Numbered from the stretch's first letter, positions 21,701 to 35,000 are shown. The stretch is DNA of 59,641 nt from Rhizopus sp. PT2906 (GCA_025529335.1 JAMYHX010000280.1:1-59641), one strand, 5' to 3'. Notes: generated from the sequence alone by a model not told the origin. Numbers and translations are program-made.

Positions 21701-24368
21701 AAGAGCTTGAATCATGAGCGGTAGGATGTATTCTTCCAAACTCCGTGCTCCTACAAAGGTACCAACACCTTTTATGCTCTCAAAGAACGCACTAGATGGT
21801 GTTAATAAAGATACGTCTATAATAGTGTATCATTTACCTTCTCAGCATCCAATCCTTGTCGTTGAGATAAGTGATCATATGACTGAGGAGCACATCGTTT
21901 GCCTTTTGTCGACCAAAAAATACGCATAATGAAGTGATGTTGGTCAATAAGGCTCGTTTGACAGAGCTACTTTTGTCAATCAGCAATAGGGTCGTTTGTT
22001 CTTGAATGACGGATTGAAGTTCCTGAAGATGGGAGTCATACGAGGACTAACAATGGGGATTAAAATATGCAAATTACACAAAGTATACACTTGCCTCAAA
22101 ATCCAAATCTTCAGATTCAAGATCAGAAAGATAGATATTATCGGTCTTGAGAAACTAGCAATACATAAGCGATATGCGTATAAACAATGACAAAATTCTT
22201 ACCTGTGTCATTTCCAAGAATCTTAGGGCAGTCTCTGCTAATAAAGCGATACAAGAAGCATAGGTTGATCTGACGAGAGCATCTGGATCCGTTGTAAATG
22301 ATCGAAGGCTCGGTAAGATATATTCTGGAAATATTCTTGCATTAATGGGAGATATGGATTCTACCATACACAGCTATATATGCACACAGATATGAGTTAT
22401 ATAAGAAAAAACGCATGTTTATACTTACAATTCGAGTCAAGGTCTTTATTGCATTTGCTCTCACCAGTGCTGCTTCATCTGTTAATAGGCACATCAAGTA
22501 AGGAACTAGACGGTCAAGCTTGACATCGTCAGGAACTCTTTCTCCGAGGGCGAAAAGGATATCGAGTGCTTTCAGTTTGGAGCTTGGATAAAGAGTGTTT
22601 CGAATCAATGAACAAATGAATGAAAGCAAGATGAGCGATCCTTCCTCTACACAAGAACATATCAGTTGCTTTGAAACAATGCATCAAAGCATGGATTACC
22701 TCCAGGTTTGTATACGACACCATCTTCATGTGTACTAGAAATATGACTGTGGTTTGGAAAGGTGACCTCGGGAGACAATAAAATCTAGAATGCACTGTTA
22801 CGAAAACAACCTTTTATTGAACACACACTTACTGATGATGCAGTGGCTGTGTTGAATGAATCTATGTATAAATGTTATAAATAACCCAACCTTATTCACA
22901 GCTATACCTTTCCGTTTCTTGTGTTTTTCTTCATTCACGTCCTCAGAGGATACATAATCCATAATCTTTTCAAAATCGAAAAAAACGCGTTCAATCTTCT
23001 CATCCGCATCTGTTAGTTTTCTGCTTGTCATGTTGGGGTAAGCTGAAGATAAGGCAGAGAAGAAGGTTGAATCCTTTTGCTCGACTTTATCAGTTAAAGA
23101 GCTCATGTACTGGTATAAGAAAGAATAAAAGTAATGAGGAAAGGCTTTTCCATGCCATTGAGTTAAATAGTCTTGTGCTGATAATCGAGCATTTGGATCA
23201 ATCTGTATCATGTGTTGTACTAGCTCTCTAATGTTTTTGTCTTCGATCTTATTCAGGCTTGTACTTGGATTATATTCCCCGCTCTTGTATTTGAATAGTT
23301 GTGATAACGTAAATAGGGAAGAACCTTCTAAAAAGAGTTCTGCAATCACGCAGCTACATAATGTCAATATATGGATGAAGCTTTTTTTTTTCCTTACCCA
23401 AGTGAGAATATGTCCATCTCTGGTGTGAGTTCATTCAGATAATCATCCTCATCCATCATTTTCTATGATTTACAATGTAAATAAATGCACTTTTTGTCAC
23501 ATTGCTTTAATTTACAATGCGTTGATCTATCTCTGTTCCCGCTTTGTAAAACCGCTCAGGGGCGATGTAACACGTTCTTCTGGACGACGTATCAAAAAAG
23601 AATGAAAAATCGGCAGGATTATCCTACATGGATTTCAATGGTTTGTGATAAAGTGGTATCTGTTTTATGTATGTACCTCTGGTAAATAAGTTGGTTTAAA
23701 AGAAGCAAAGTCGACTATAAATGCCCAATTCCAAGATGTGACAAGGACATTTTCTGTTTTGATATCGCCATGATAAACCTTTCTTGAATGAAAATCAGCA
23801 ACTCCACGTATGAGTTGATAAGCAATCCATTTTTTTTCAATGGTTGTTAGAAAGGGTCGTGTGCTAATAAACGAGATGTGTAAAGGGTCTAGAAAAGATG
23901 TAAATAGTCTTTACCTGATCCTATCATATAGGTTGCTATACAGATACTGTCTGACAAGATAGGCTGCTCTATCCGTCTCTAATATTCTCTGAAACGAAAA
24001 GGCGTTATGCACGTCGGATAAAGTCTTGTATTCCTCTATATATAGAAAGTGTTGGTTCTTTCAAAGTACATAACTACATGTCATTTGAACCTTTCAATTT
24101 CTTCACTCTCTTCTTTAGTGACATTCCTAGCTCTGGCTTAACAAATATCTTGACAACCACGTAGCCGTCTCTTTCGTGTCTGCCTAGAATGGTCTTCATG
24201 AATCGAGCATTGCCAATGCTATATATAAAGTATATGCATAAATATATAAAAGTTGTAGTTGCTGATAATGTATAAAAGTCACCTTTTCTGATAGTTGATG
24301 TCATTCAGCTCGCTTACATAACTGTCAATTCCTGCAATGGCTGTTACAGTGGAGATTTTGTTGCCCAT
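18746..24368 (-). CDS. VPS15: Serine/threonine protein kinase-like VPS15 (PI3-kinase regulatory subunit 4)
   Basis: A large, many-intron gene on the minus strand. The N-terminus MGNKISTVTAIAGIDSYVSE carries the Gly-2 myristoylation signal of VPS15. The kinase domain follows: NARFMKTILGRHERDGYVVV, KIFVKPELG and the catalytic HGDIKTENV (23746-23772), with a divergent DFA in place of DFG just downstream, as usual in VPS15. The middle (about 22.8 to 21.1 kb) is a HEAT array, e.g. YILPLMIQALTDPEEFVVEK. The C-terminal part (20.35 to 18.75 kb) is a WD40 propeller (AISWDNLLFASCSDDGSVKI, PADCRLMITGGSDRKIRFWD). With Vps34 it makes the endosomal and autophagic PI3P complexes. Exon boundaries inside were not all resolved. 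The stop codon is at 18746-18748. Confidence 0.93.
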
Positions 24369-24375
24369 CTTGAAA

Positions 24376-24684
24376 ATGAAGCAGGATGCAGGCAGAGTAA
24401 AACAAAAAAATAGGTAAATGTTGCAGGCCAACGAAATTAAATGACCGACAAAAAAAACAATGCATTGACATCTTTAGAGGACTCTCTTGTCATCAAAAAA
24501 GAGAGTCGACTATTTATTGGTCAATAAATACTATGTTGATTTTATACCTGAAGCATCTAAAGAGTTACTTTACTATAGTATGACAGTCCTTTTAAAGAGA
24601 ATAGCATGCAATCAAACATTATCATCTGATAATGCTTTTTTCTTAAAGCCTGATGATTTGATGACTATAGAAAGCATCAGCTGA
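24376..24684 (+). CDS. Small histone-fold-like ORF (possible CENP-W-type protein)
   Basis: Open frame 24478-24684 encodes KKRVDYLLVNKYYVDFIPEA, SKELLYYSMTVLLKRIACNQ and then FFLKPDDLMTIESIS. The pattern of a central hydrophobic helix followed by a KPDDL segment resembles small histone-fold proteins such as CENP-W. The frame lacks its own ATG before a stop at 24475. A two-exon model (24376-24396 joined to 24478-24684) supplies MKQDAGR with canonical GT-AG ends and gives 75 residues, but puts its ATG only 8 bases from the divergent VPS15 ATG, which is awkward. Identity and start are both uncertain. Confidence 0.35.
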
Positions 24685-24759
24685 TGATGAGAGAATCAGT
24701 TTACATGTATAAATAATTGATCAAGTTTATTAAATGTGGTATGTATATATAGTAGGGGT

Positions 24760-27104
24760 TTAGTTAAAGGCTCTGCCATTTGATAAAGAGGCGTACATAA
24801 TTTCAATTTGTGATTCATACACTTTCTTTGCATTTTCACGTCTCAACTTGAAAGTGGGTGTCAAGAGATCATTTTCAATCGAGAACTCATTGGGTGTAAG
24901 ATAGACACCTCTGATCTGTTCGAATCCCTTAAGGTCATTTTCTTTACCATATGCTGTTAACTCTTTAAGTAATGCCTTTTTCACTTCATCGGATGCATAA
25001 GGGTCTTCAACTGTAGGGAAATGCTCTTTGACCCAAGCAGGGAATGCGTCTTTATCAGGTACAATGATACCTACTAGTGAAGACTGCATAGAGTCACCAT
25101 AGACAAAGGCCTGTGCAACCAATTCGTGCTTTTGGTAAACACCCTCAATCTTTTCAGGTGCAATGTATTCTCCCTAATAACAAAAATTAACAAAGAGTTC
25201 TTTTCATTCTTTTTTTTTTTATATATACCTGAGATAGCTTGAATATGTTCTTTAGACGGTCAATGATCACCAAACGATTGGCAGAATCGAATTGACCGAT
25301 GTCTCCTGTATGCAACCAACCATCCTTATCAATAGCTTCCGCCGTCTTTTCGGGCAATTGGTAGTATCCTTGCATGATGGAGTTACCTCGAATACAGATT
25401 TCACCACGAGGGAAAGGTTTATCTGTTGAGAAATATTCCATTTCAGGTACGTCAACCAACTTAATTTCTGAACAAGGGAAAGGCGCACCAACAACACCTG
25501 ATGTATTATCATCCGTAATGGTCTATCATCAAACATGTTAGCTTTTATAAAAACTTGTATGTCTATTTTACCAATGCTCCACCACAAAAGTTTTCTGTTT
25601 GTCCATATCCTTCAAACACCTTGGCTGAAAAACAGATTCGCATGAAATCCATCACATCAGGTGAGACAGGAGCAGATCCACTCAGAATAAAACGAAGTCT
25701 ACCACCCAATTTTTGTCGAATCTAAACTCCCCCTGTTATCAACATGTGCTTACAAATAATAATAAAAAAGGACTTGCCTGTGTAAAGACGACACGGTCCC
25801 AAAGCCAGTGATAGACTGTCTTTGAGAGATGTCTTTTCTTGGATTGGAAGGCCGTATTAAACAAGTAAGCTGAAATACCTCCCTTTGCCTTAACACCAGC
25901 CAATACTTTGTCATAGATACGGTTGAAGAGTCGAGGCACTGAACAAAAGACAGTGGGTTTCAATTCTGCAATGTCATCTAATAGTTTGAGTGTATCTCCC
26001 TATTACGTAATATAAATATACTTTTTTTTGGGAGTTAAAATTAATATACCTGGTAGTAACCGATAGCTGCTCCTCTGAACAAGTGAATGCCCTGAGCGAC
26101 ACGTTCGAATACATGAGCAAGAGGGAGATATGAGATATAGACATCATCTGAATTGACATCAGCAAATGTGCCTTTATCACCTAGAGCTGCAATGGCTGAG
26201 ATGGCTGCTACACAATTAGCCTGAGTTATAACAGCGCCTTTAGGAACACCGGTTGTTCCGCTATGTAATATTGATTAGTTGATCGATTATATAATCTTTT
26301 TCCCGAAATGTGTACCTAGTGTAGCAAATGGTAGCAATATCCTCTGGCTTTGGCAAATCTGATTCTGATGTAACTTCGGAACCTATCTTTTCGACTTGTC
26401 GGAAAGTGTATACCTTGATACCTGCAGCTTCGGCTTCGGCTTTCTTTGCAGCGTCAACTTCATCATCCATGACGATGGCTGTACTGATGGTAGCGATTTG
26501 AGATTTTAATCTGATGATATTATCCAGCTTATCAGCACTCAAGACGATGTATTCCATACTTGTCTGGTTAATAATGTATTCCATTGCTTCGGCACCTAAT
26601 GTGTCGTAAAGTGCAACAATCATAAATGCTTGTCTGTAAGATGCAATCTCGGTCATGGTCTATGAAATATAAGTTCTCTGAAAGAATATACCCATATGTG
26701 TATTACCCATTCTGGTCTGTTGACAGAATAAATACCAATGGCATGTTGACGTTTTAAGCCAAGATGCAGCATACCCTTTCCGAAATTCTCAATACGCGTG
26801 CGAACTTCTGGATAAGTCTGCCAGACATATTCTTTTGCTACACCATCTTCTATCCTACGTGTACCCATGAAGGGTTTATCTAATTGATTCTCTTTAACAC
26901 TACGGCAAGACTTTATATAATGTGAAACTTACCACCAGCTGAATCATAGCCATGAACAAAGATATCCCAAGCGGTAAAGACTCCTTCTGGATGATCAACC
27001 AGTTTGTCTGCAAATTTGAAGTGACGAAAAGGTACAGTTTCACCCTCTTTCTTTTCAGATCCTGGAACTGGTACAGAATAAGGTGGGTCAAAGGCAGGTG
27101 GCAT
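24760..27104 (-). CDS. Long-chain-fatty-acid--CoA ligase (ANL superfamily)
   Basis: Activates long-chain fatty acids to acyl-CoA using ATP. The ATG at 27104 opens MPPAFDPPYSVPVPGSEKKE. The AMP-binding motif SGTTGVPKGA spans an intron near 26230-26330. Further landmarks are ISYLPLAHVFERV, PTVFCSVPRLFNRIYDKV, the adenylate-motif region DGWLHTGDIGQFDSANRLVI followed by IDRLKNIFKLSQGEY, and HELVAQAFVYGDSMQSSLVG. Short introns (about 45-65 bases) interrupt it at least six times. The C-terminus is NGRAFN, with no PTS1 tripeptide, so ER, lipid droplet or cytosolic location is more likely than peroxisomal. It fits the eukaryotic ACSL/Faa group. Its acyl product could be bound by SCP2-type proteins such as the one at 4949. 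Confidence 0.92.
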
Positions 27105-28600
27105 GTTGCAGGAAGAAAAAAAAAAAAAAAAAAAAGTATAAAGAAAAAAGAAGTAATGTCTTTTTTTTTTATCCAATTAAATTTATAGCTTTCGCTGCTT
27201 AAAAAAAAGTTTTTGTTCAAATGCGTCAATAAAAGATGACTACAAAAAAAGTAAGGATTATATGTATTATGAAGACAAGTATTTCCTTAAGGGCTTCATA
27301 ATACAGGGGAGAGTAAATGATGAAAAGGCTGTTATTTCTTTTTCTTTGTAGTAATGTATTTTTTAAATAGTAAAATGGATGGGGTTTTCCCCCTAGTCTC
27401 CCCCCAAAGTCACAACACTCTATTGTTCATGTATTACACAAAAAAGTGATATGCACTTGACCTCAAAGATTCCCTTTTTTGTTATCATTGTCATACTGTA
27501 ATCTGACAGCTTTCCCACCAAAGTCACGACTAAAGAAATAGATGGTTTCGCTCGATTCTTTTCACAAGAAAAGGACAGAAAGGAGATACTCTAGGAGAGG
27601 TAAAGGGAGTAAATGGAACTAGGGATGATTCATAAAAGCGTGTCTGCCCCTATTCATTGATCAAATGACGAATGAAATATAAATACACAAGTAGACCTTT
27701 ATTACAACGCATGTATGCACTCTTTCCAATTCCCAAGGATACGCAAGGTTTAGAAGAAAGTGTTGTCAGTTCCTATAGTAACTTGATCAAGTGCGCTCAG
27801 TCCATCTTGAGACACATGATAATGCCTTACTGCTAGTCTATTCTGCCGTATCTATGTCCGTACATGTTGTGCGATAACATGGTTCAAGAAAATAAAAGTG
27901 GGACTTGATCGTGCAGTTCGTTCTTTATTACTGATGATCACAAAAGAATATAGAGAAAGAAAGGAGGAAAAAATAACTGGACTTTTGTGATGACGCCCAT
28001 TAAGAAAAGAGTCCCTCCCTTTCTTTATTTCTCCTTTATCGAATTCTTTGTCTTTTTTTTTTTCAGTAAAATACATGGCATAATTCTTTTGTTCATTTGT
28101 AGCAGTTATCGTGACTCAGTTGTTGTATACTATAGTATCACTTTACAAAAGTTTATCCATATGCAGAAATAAGGTTAGCTATCCTCCTATGTTGTAAAAT
28201 GGTGTAATTATTATTAGAAAAAAATGCAAGTAACACATGCAGGAGGAATAAAGAAAATGACTTTTTTTTTTTTTTTTACCATCTGTACGGATCAAACATG
28301 TGACGCATGAGCACTTTTTTTACCTTGATCTCGCCCTACTCTCTTTATTCATATTGCACTTTCAATAATAGCCTTGGGTTGCAGCCAAAAATAAGCACTT
28401 ATTAGTACATGAACAACAATACCACTACTGCACTTACTAGCAACTGCTAATCTTACCCTGCACCTTTGCCGGTTGAGTCAGTATATGGTGCTTGCCAGAC
28501 ATGTAGTGTCAAAGTTGCGGCTTCACGCCATAGATATCGGATTCAGCGAGATTATGGGAAACGAAGTTCTCTATCTGGCCTGCTGATCATACCTTTGCTG
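27105..28600. other. Gene-poor intergenic region
   Basis: About 1.5 kb with poly-A/T runs and no convincing gene on either strand. Small frames such as 27987-28172 (+) and 28076-27852 (-) overlap each other and look like chance. No tRNA or snRNA recognised by eye. Confidence 0.5.
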
Positions 28601-28607
28601 CATAGGA

Positions 28608-28886
28608 GAATGCTCCACGCGCTCCATTTTTACTAGAGACACCCTTTTTGTGTGTGCCAGACTCCGTTTCTTCAATAATTGTCAAGTTGATATATCCTCA
28701 AAAGCTGAGCTTCCAAATCTGCTATACACTCATCATGTAAGCCAATTAACAATAAAGGTTTACTATTAAGGGGCTTCATTAAGCAAACTAAATTCATATA
28801 CAAAAATGGGTATGTCTCTAGCAAAAACGGAGCCTGACACACATAAAAAGGGTGTCTTTAGTAAAAATGGAGCGCGTAGAGCATTC
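28608..28886. mobile_element. MITE-like element with 62-bp terminal inverted repeats
   Basis: The left arm 28608-28669 (GAATGCTCCACGCGCTCC...) is repeated in reverse complement at 28825-28886 with about five differences, all transitions. The element is 279 bases and non-coding, with arms separated by about 155 bases. I see no clear target-site duplication. It is a non-autonomous DNA transposon by structure; the superfamily is not assigned. Confidence 0.7.
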
Positions 28887-28939
28887 CTCTGTATTTATCA
28901 TTATATTTATCAAACAATGAAATAAAGATGTTGTCAATA

Positions 28940-30598
28940 AACAATGAATCCATCAAATGTCGTTCATTGCAGTAGTAACACAGCATATGGAGATGAGACT
29001 CTTTGTTATTTGTTGTTTAAAAGCATTACAGCATCTCATGTTGACCACAACAATCCATCGACTCGACCTTGTCTTTCAATACACGGAAAGAACAGCTCTT
29101 AAAGAATGTAGGCCTGTTTGTGTATCGTGGCATCTTTTGACCACATTGTATCTTTTTTCGTAGCATTCAAATCAAGAAGATCCGGCATCTGACCAACTTA
29201 TTCCACTTGGAAAATATGTCAAACGGGTCATTACTAGTGGGAGCAAATGGATGACTGATACATGGTTACTAGACAAGCATTTTGCAATGTTTGTCAAATA
29301 TTGTCCTGAGGTTACATCGGTTAGCATTTCTCAGTTTGTTTGTGGAGGCAGCTTGTATTATAACTTAAAGTTGATGATAAAATGTAAGCTTCATAGAATT
29401 GATCGGAATACTGAAGATCAAAAGTTTGAACTGATTATTACTATAAGTATAAAGACACCATCAAGGTCATAAGATGGCTTGAGAGCGTTCAAGATTTTCA
29501 TTTTATAATAGACTTCTTCATTACTTGAAAAGCTGGCTTTACCTTTGACAGTGGTTATCACATTCAAGACTTCATGTTCATTTATAATGCATGTCCCAAT
29601 TTAACCAAGCTAGACCTGTTTACCAACATGAACGATAATGCAAGACAGATGGCTGGCTCTGTTATCTGTCCATCATTGAAACTCTAAATGTTAAATACCG
29701 CTCTTTAATACCTAAGATGCTGATTGATTATATTACTACAAGCTTGGTCGATCTTTCAAATGTAACTTTTTGGACCGAAACAATGTCGATACAAGCAAAA
29801 TTTGGCGAAACCTATAAGCAATTAAAATATTTTCTGTTTACACCCTAAGAAGAAAGTAGTTTCTTTAACATTAAAAATAGAAACAAGACACATGGGTGAT
29901 GGTGAACAAATATATACCATGATTGACGAATGTCTCAACATTGCTTGTCAACCTTTTATAATTAAAGCGTGTAATTCGATAAAATGGACACTAACCGGTT
30001 CGACAGTGCTCACCATAGGTTTATGCAAGTCATGAGACCATACAATCGAATGCCGAATCAGGTTACGCTTTGGTTTATTTATTGCTCTTGTCAAAAAAAG
30101 ATGATTTTACAAGCAGCAAAGTGCCAAACTTTCATGAAATGTGCTTAGAGGAAAAAATAGATGAGGCTCTTCATACTAAAACCTGTTTATAGAAAAGGCA
30201 TATAGTGTGCAGGAATTGACTCTTTGCGGGTACAAACTAAAGAATACTCATGGCCATGTTTATGACTCAATTCAAATTTTGCATATTGAAAACCTCATGG
30301 TTTGTCTTGATTTTTTCCACAGGCTTGCTATCTCTTTTCTAAATTTGAAAGAGTTATATCTACACAAACTCAAAATGTTACACGATGATGGCATCTTAGA
30401 GATAAGCTAATAGACTTGGGTAATCTGTACTTGCAAAAGTTATCATTTACTGCCGATTCATTGTTTCATCTTTCAGAAGTTCCAGTGACACAGTTTGTAT
30501 GCATAGAAATATATGATATTTTGTTTACAAATCAAGACATGATGATGAAAGCTCTCCCTTCAGAAAACCTTCAAAAGACTAATGATACCGTGGTTTAA
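28940..30598 (+). pseudogene. Degenerate F-box/LRR-like gene
   Basis: Successive plus-strand frames give fragments typical of the expanded mucoralean F-box/leucine-rich family. They include TALKECRPVCVSWHLLTTLY (F-box-like), LGKYVKRVITSGSKWMTDTW, HFAMFVKYCPEVTSVSIS, YNACPNLTKLDLFTNMNDNA, LKELYLHKLKMLHDDG and LQKLSFTADSLFHLSEVP. They lie in order but in different frames with several stops (near 29160, 29470, 29690, 30410), and no set of GT-AG introns restores one protein. I read it as a broken paralogue. A very intron-rich gene is the alternative. Confidence 0.5.
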
Positions 30599-30785
30599 TG
30601 TGCTGTATATTCCTTAACGCCTCGGTAAGTATAAAACGATAATAGGTTATTTTTTATTCGTTAGTCCTCTAGTTAAATGGGCTACTTGTATTACAAAATG
30701 AAGCACTGTTTCGAAATGCTCGGGTTCTACATAGACAGAGGGCCCTCCTTCTCTTCTAATTATACACTTTTTTTTTATTTTACAT

Positions 30786-31391
30786 CTATTGGGTGTCCTT
30801 TTGTTCTTGAGCTGCTTTCTTTTTAAGATATCTCGCTTTCTTTAGCGCCTTTCTTCTCTTCTTTTCCTTTTCTAATTTCGCTTTTTTCCTCTGTTCTTTT
30901 TCTTCTGGACTTGGCTCCTTGTTTGCTTCAGACACCTGTCAAGAATTGATTATGTAAGCATTGGTTGTATATGCTTGATGGATCCTTACCTGTCCATCGG
31001 ATTGTAACTGTCCGGTTTTGATTAGATATCTTTCGCGTCGACGATGTTGTCGACTTTGTAAATGGATTTCAACTTGTTTTTCATTCTTTAGTTGTTTATC
31101 AGAACAAATATTACAGGTATATGTTTCAATCGTTTGTTCATCTTTCTCTTTCTCTGATTCTTCTTCTTCTTCTTCTGAAGAGGATCCTGCACCTGCATTA
31201 ATGGCTGCAATTAATGCTTTACGAGCCTTCTTCTTTTGCCGCCTTGTTTCTTCATCGTCCGAATTGTCACTATCTGAATCTGTATCTGTATCTGAGAATA
31301 CACCAGCAAGCTTCTCTTCCTCATCATTAGGGTCAAATTCGTTCTCTTCAATATGTTGCTTGGCTAATTCCTTTTGAACACGTTTGAACAT
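30786..31391 (-). CDS. C2H2 zinc-finger protein with acidic and lysine-rich tails (nucleolar type)
   Basis: Two exons, 31391-30990 and 30935-30786, giving 183 residues. The N-terminal part is acidic (DTDTDSDSDNSDDEE, EEEEEESEKEKDE). One U1/matrin-like C2H2 finger follows at about residues 91-117: YTCNICSDKQLKNEKQVEIH then LQSRQHRRRE. The C-terminus is a lysine- and alanine-rich helix (EEKEQRKKAKLEKEKKRRKA). This build is common among small ribosome-assembly or pre-mRNA factors. I do not recognise a specific orthologue. The final intron is 54 bases with canonical ends. The start is the first ATG in frame and lies in a short T-rich leader. Confidence 0.65.
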
Positions 31392-32011
31392 TTTAGATTA
31401 GAAGCTTCAGAAAAAGAAAAAAAAAAAAAAGCTGCTTTATTGTCTTGTATAGAGTGACGGTTTTTCTTTTCCAAAAATGGGAATTATCAAACTGCAAAAG
31501 GCGCAGGAGACTGTTCCATGATATTTAGTGTTGAAATACAAGTGCGATAAAGGTGCTTAGCATGTCCCCTTGACAAAATGATTAGTAGATATGATCATTT
31601 TACTTTTATAGAATGTAGATTTGCTACAGACAGTGAAAAGATCTGCTCAGTTAAAGAAACAGACATTTTTACAACACAGTCGTAGTGCGTATTTTTCCAT
31701 ATAAGGTAATCAAATCAGTCAGTTATACAAATTTAGAAATACAACCAACCCACTTAAGTACTTTGGAAAACAAGGTTACAAACATAGCACTTTAATCTAC
31801 AGTAAACTCCATCTAATGTGTATTCTACTATATATTCTACCTTCTTAGAATGATACATCATGAATGATCTCACCTTAGAAGAAGACAGCCCGTTATTTCC
31901 AGTTATGGACAAGTTGAGCACTTTATTACCAGAAAAGTCACGGTAAAAACCCACCTACTTTTGATGTCAATGGTTTGAATCTCTTCCCTTTCAACGAATT
32001 ATTAAAGTTTT
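31392..32011. other. Intergenic region upstream of HIR3
   Basis: About 620 bases between divergent genes. A minus-strand frame at 31954-31754 (66 codons) starts only with TTG and resembles nothing known. No other feature seen. Confidence 0.45.
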
Positions 32012-35000
32012 ATGGTAAAATAAAACCCTCTTTTACTTTGTTTTAATCTAATATGCGGACGTGTAGAATAGCTGGTGTACTATTAATAAAGGCGTTGTTG
32101 TCAGCAAGAAGGCAGAAAGTGGGGCACAAGTAACAAAATTACACATTGTTTCAATTAAAATGTTAAACTCCCATCATTAGGTAGAGGAATTAGTGGCCAT
32201 TTATGAAGAAGCACTAAGACTACAACAAAAGGGACACATGGATGAAGCCAAAGCCAAGTATGAAGAACTGATCGATCATAAATACTTGAAGAAGGAAGCA
32301 AAGAATGTAATAAAATACGCGCGCGCGTGTAAAGTCGATTGTTTTAACATGACATTAGATGAAAAACATAAACAACAAGAATAATGAAGATCAGAATTCA
32401 CTTGTATCAGCTTTATTCTATGTTGTTTCCAAGAATTATGCAGCCGTATTGGAAGACGAATATATCAAGAATAACGACATTGATTCTGCAAAAGATGCTC
32501 TGAAATACTACTTACAAGTAGAATAATAGAAGCAAATACTAGTGCACATTTACTGATATACAATTATGATTTTTAGGCAGTGGAGATTGATCCTACAGAT
32601 CATTCAGTGTGGTATAGTATTGGACAACTATCAAGAAAATTAAAGAATCTACGCTTTGCCAGGCTGGCATATGAAAAAGGAATGCTTGCAAACAGTACAG
32701 GAAAGAATGTTTTGGATACCATTCGTGATCAGTTGACCCCAATTCAATGGAAATGCCTTGAAGGCATCTGCACAGTAAGTGGTAGGTTCACATTCTTGCA
32801 CACCATTTTAACTGTTGTGTATAGGTATTATATGATATCGGTGACTTTTACACGTGTCGTTATTATGTAGAAGGTGCATTGAAATACCATCCAAAATGGG
32901 AGTCAGGTGAACTATTATTGGAAAACATGAACAGTGAGCACATGATGGAATCCATGGATATGGAGCATGACCAGGAAGTTTCGACGCCAATACATGTAAA
33001 AATAGAAAGACCCGACCTATCTATACTGATGGAAAAGCTATTTGCTGTCTATAAGAAGCAAGCCACTGCGAATAACTTAGAAGAAGAGATCGAAGATGAG
33101 TCTCTAGAACGGGATATAGACATTGGCAACACATCATTTGTAAATGCTGCAATCAAAATAACAATTGACAAGCGTGATGACGATTTCAGAACAATACCCA
33201 CAAGAGAAGAAGCGACTGTGCCATCCTCGATCAGTAACTCAATATCCGCCCCAGCGATTCAACTTGTAAACACAGAAGAAGGTGTATCCAACGGTATAGC
33301 CATAAATCCACAAAAAAGAAATAGAGAAGATGATGTCATAGCAGTAGAAGACGAAGATAGTGAACAAGAAGATAAAAAACCAAGCCTCAGGTATGCTTTT
33401 ATAATCATCATCAAAGAAGAAAAGGTGCTCACTTTGTAAAAATAGAACATCAAGACGCAAGAAGGAAAAATTATTGAATAATGAAACTTCTCGGCTAAAA
33501 ATGCTCGAGGAAGAAAAAGAATTCAACGCAAAGATACAAAGATTTTATGATTCATTAAAAGACATACCCAGCCTATACAGAGACAACCCATGGTTTGAAC
33601 CACAACAATCCGTGATATCCGTACAACCTAGCTTTTGGGATTGGTTTGATATAAAAATAGGTGAATTAGAAAGCACATACTGCTGGGACATGGATGGGAA
33701 GAAGTAAGAAAAGATTAAACAAGTTAGAATGATATAACTAATATGTTTCTTCAAAAGGGGCGATCTTGATTCTCTTGAAAGCAATAGTAAAGGAAAAGGC
33801 TTGACCTTATTTTCATTAAATCATACCAAAAGTGAGAGTCATGAACAACAGTTTATTCACTTTGTGAAAGAGACTATTCACAGGTTGAATGAAAATAATT
33901 CAGGAATTGTGGATACCCTTTGTAGACTGGTTGGTGCAGTAGTGAAGAATGATATGGATTTGGACAATGATACACCATTCTTAAGCAATAACCTGTTGGA
34001 ACTCATAACTGACATCATTACTGCTCTTGACATGAATTTCATAAACTGTATGACATGTGTAGATGATGATGAAAAAGCTCTGGTATGCATATGATTCAAT
34101 TACACGAACCACGGATTGACCCCCCTCCTTGTAGATGACACTTCGAATTTGCGAGTATTTTATCGATAGATTGGTTCGAACCATCATGGTGGCTACACAC
34201 GAAACAAGTCCTCATGTTGGCTTTTCGACAAGTTACAAAAAGAAGATGTCAAACTTGTTATCAAAACAATCCAAAGTGAAACAAATAGAGAATCTAATGG
34301 AGGCTACCAAAGTGTGGGTGGATTTGCTGGAGCGTATCTTGTTCAACCTGTCTATACAATGGATTCAGTCCAACGTGAAGACAGAGACACCTGAGGAAAA
34401 TGCAATACTATCTGATGATGAGCAAAAGGTGTTGTTGCGGTATTGGCTTATCCGTGGGAAACTGGCTCAGTGTCAGGATGATATTCAAAGCGCCTACGAT
34501 TTTTATGAAAAATGTAAAAGACTGTTGAAAGCAAACACGTCTCTCACAACCATGAATATAAAAAGGTAACTTAATGTACACCTTTAACCAATGCTCACCC
34601 GCTTCTTCTTTTAAAAAGTATGTATGATTCCTTTATTGATCTCAACAGTATCGAAAACAAGTTATCCCTATTACAAGTGGGAAAATTACTAATCCAAGCC
34701 AAAGAAAAGAGCGACATTGGCGATTTTTCTACTGTTATTGAAGTGATCAAACCTATGATTAAGTCAAATCTTGATATAGATGATCCTATTGGATCTGAAG
34801 AAACGATTCAAATGACCCTCTTGCTTGCAAAAGCATACGTTCAGGCGAAACAGCATGTAGAGGCATGGAATAGTTATAAACAAGTGTTTGTTGCTTTAAT
34901 CAACCAGCTCGTGACTTATGGCTTTAGACAGTTTCAATCGAAATCAATCTTGTGTAAAGATGAAGATACACTATTTTTCAAAATGGGAAAGCATTTGGCT

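Noticed and set aside
24441..24527. Short ORF MTDKKNNALTSLEDSLVIKK as the start of the histone-fold-like protein
   Set aside because: It is in a different frame from the downstream ORF and no canonical intron of normal length joins the two.
29995..30015. GGTTCGA resembling a tRNA B box
   Set aside because: No A box upstream and no cloverleaf. It lies inside the F-box/LRR-like relic.
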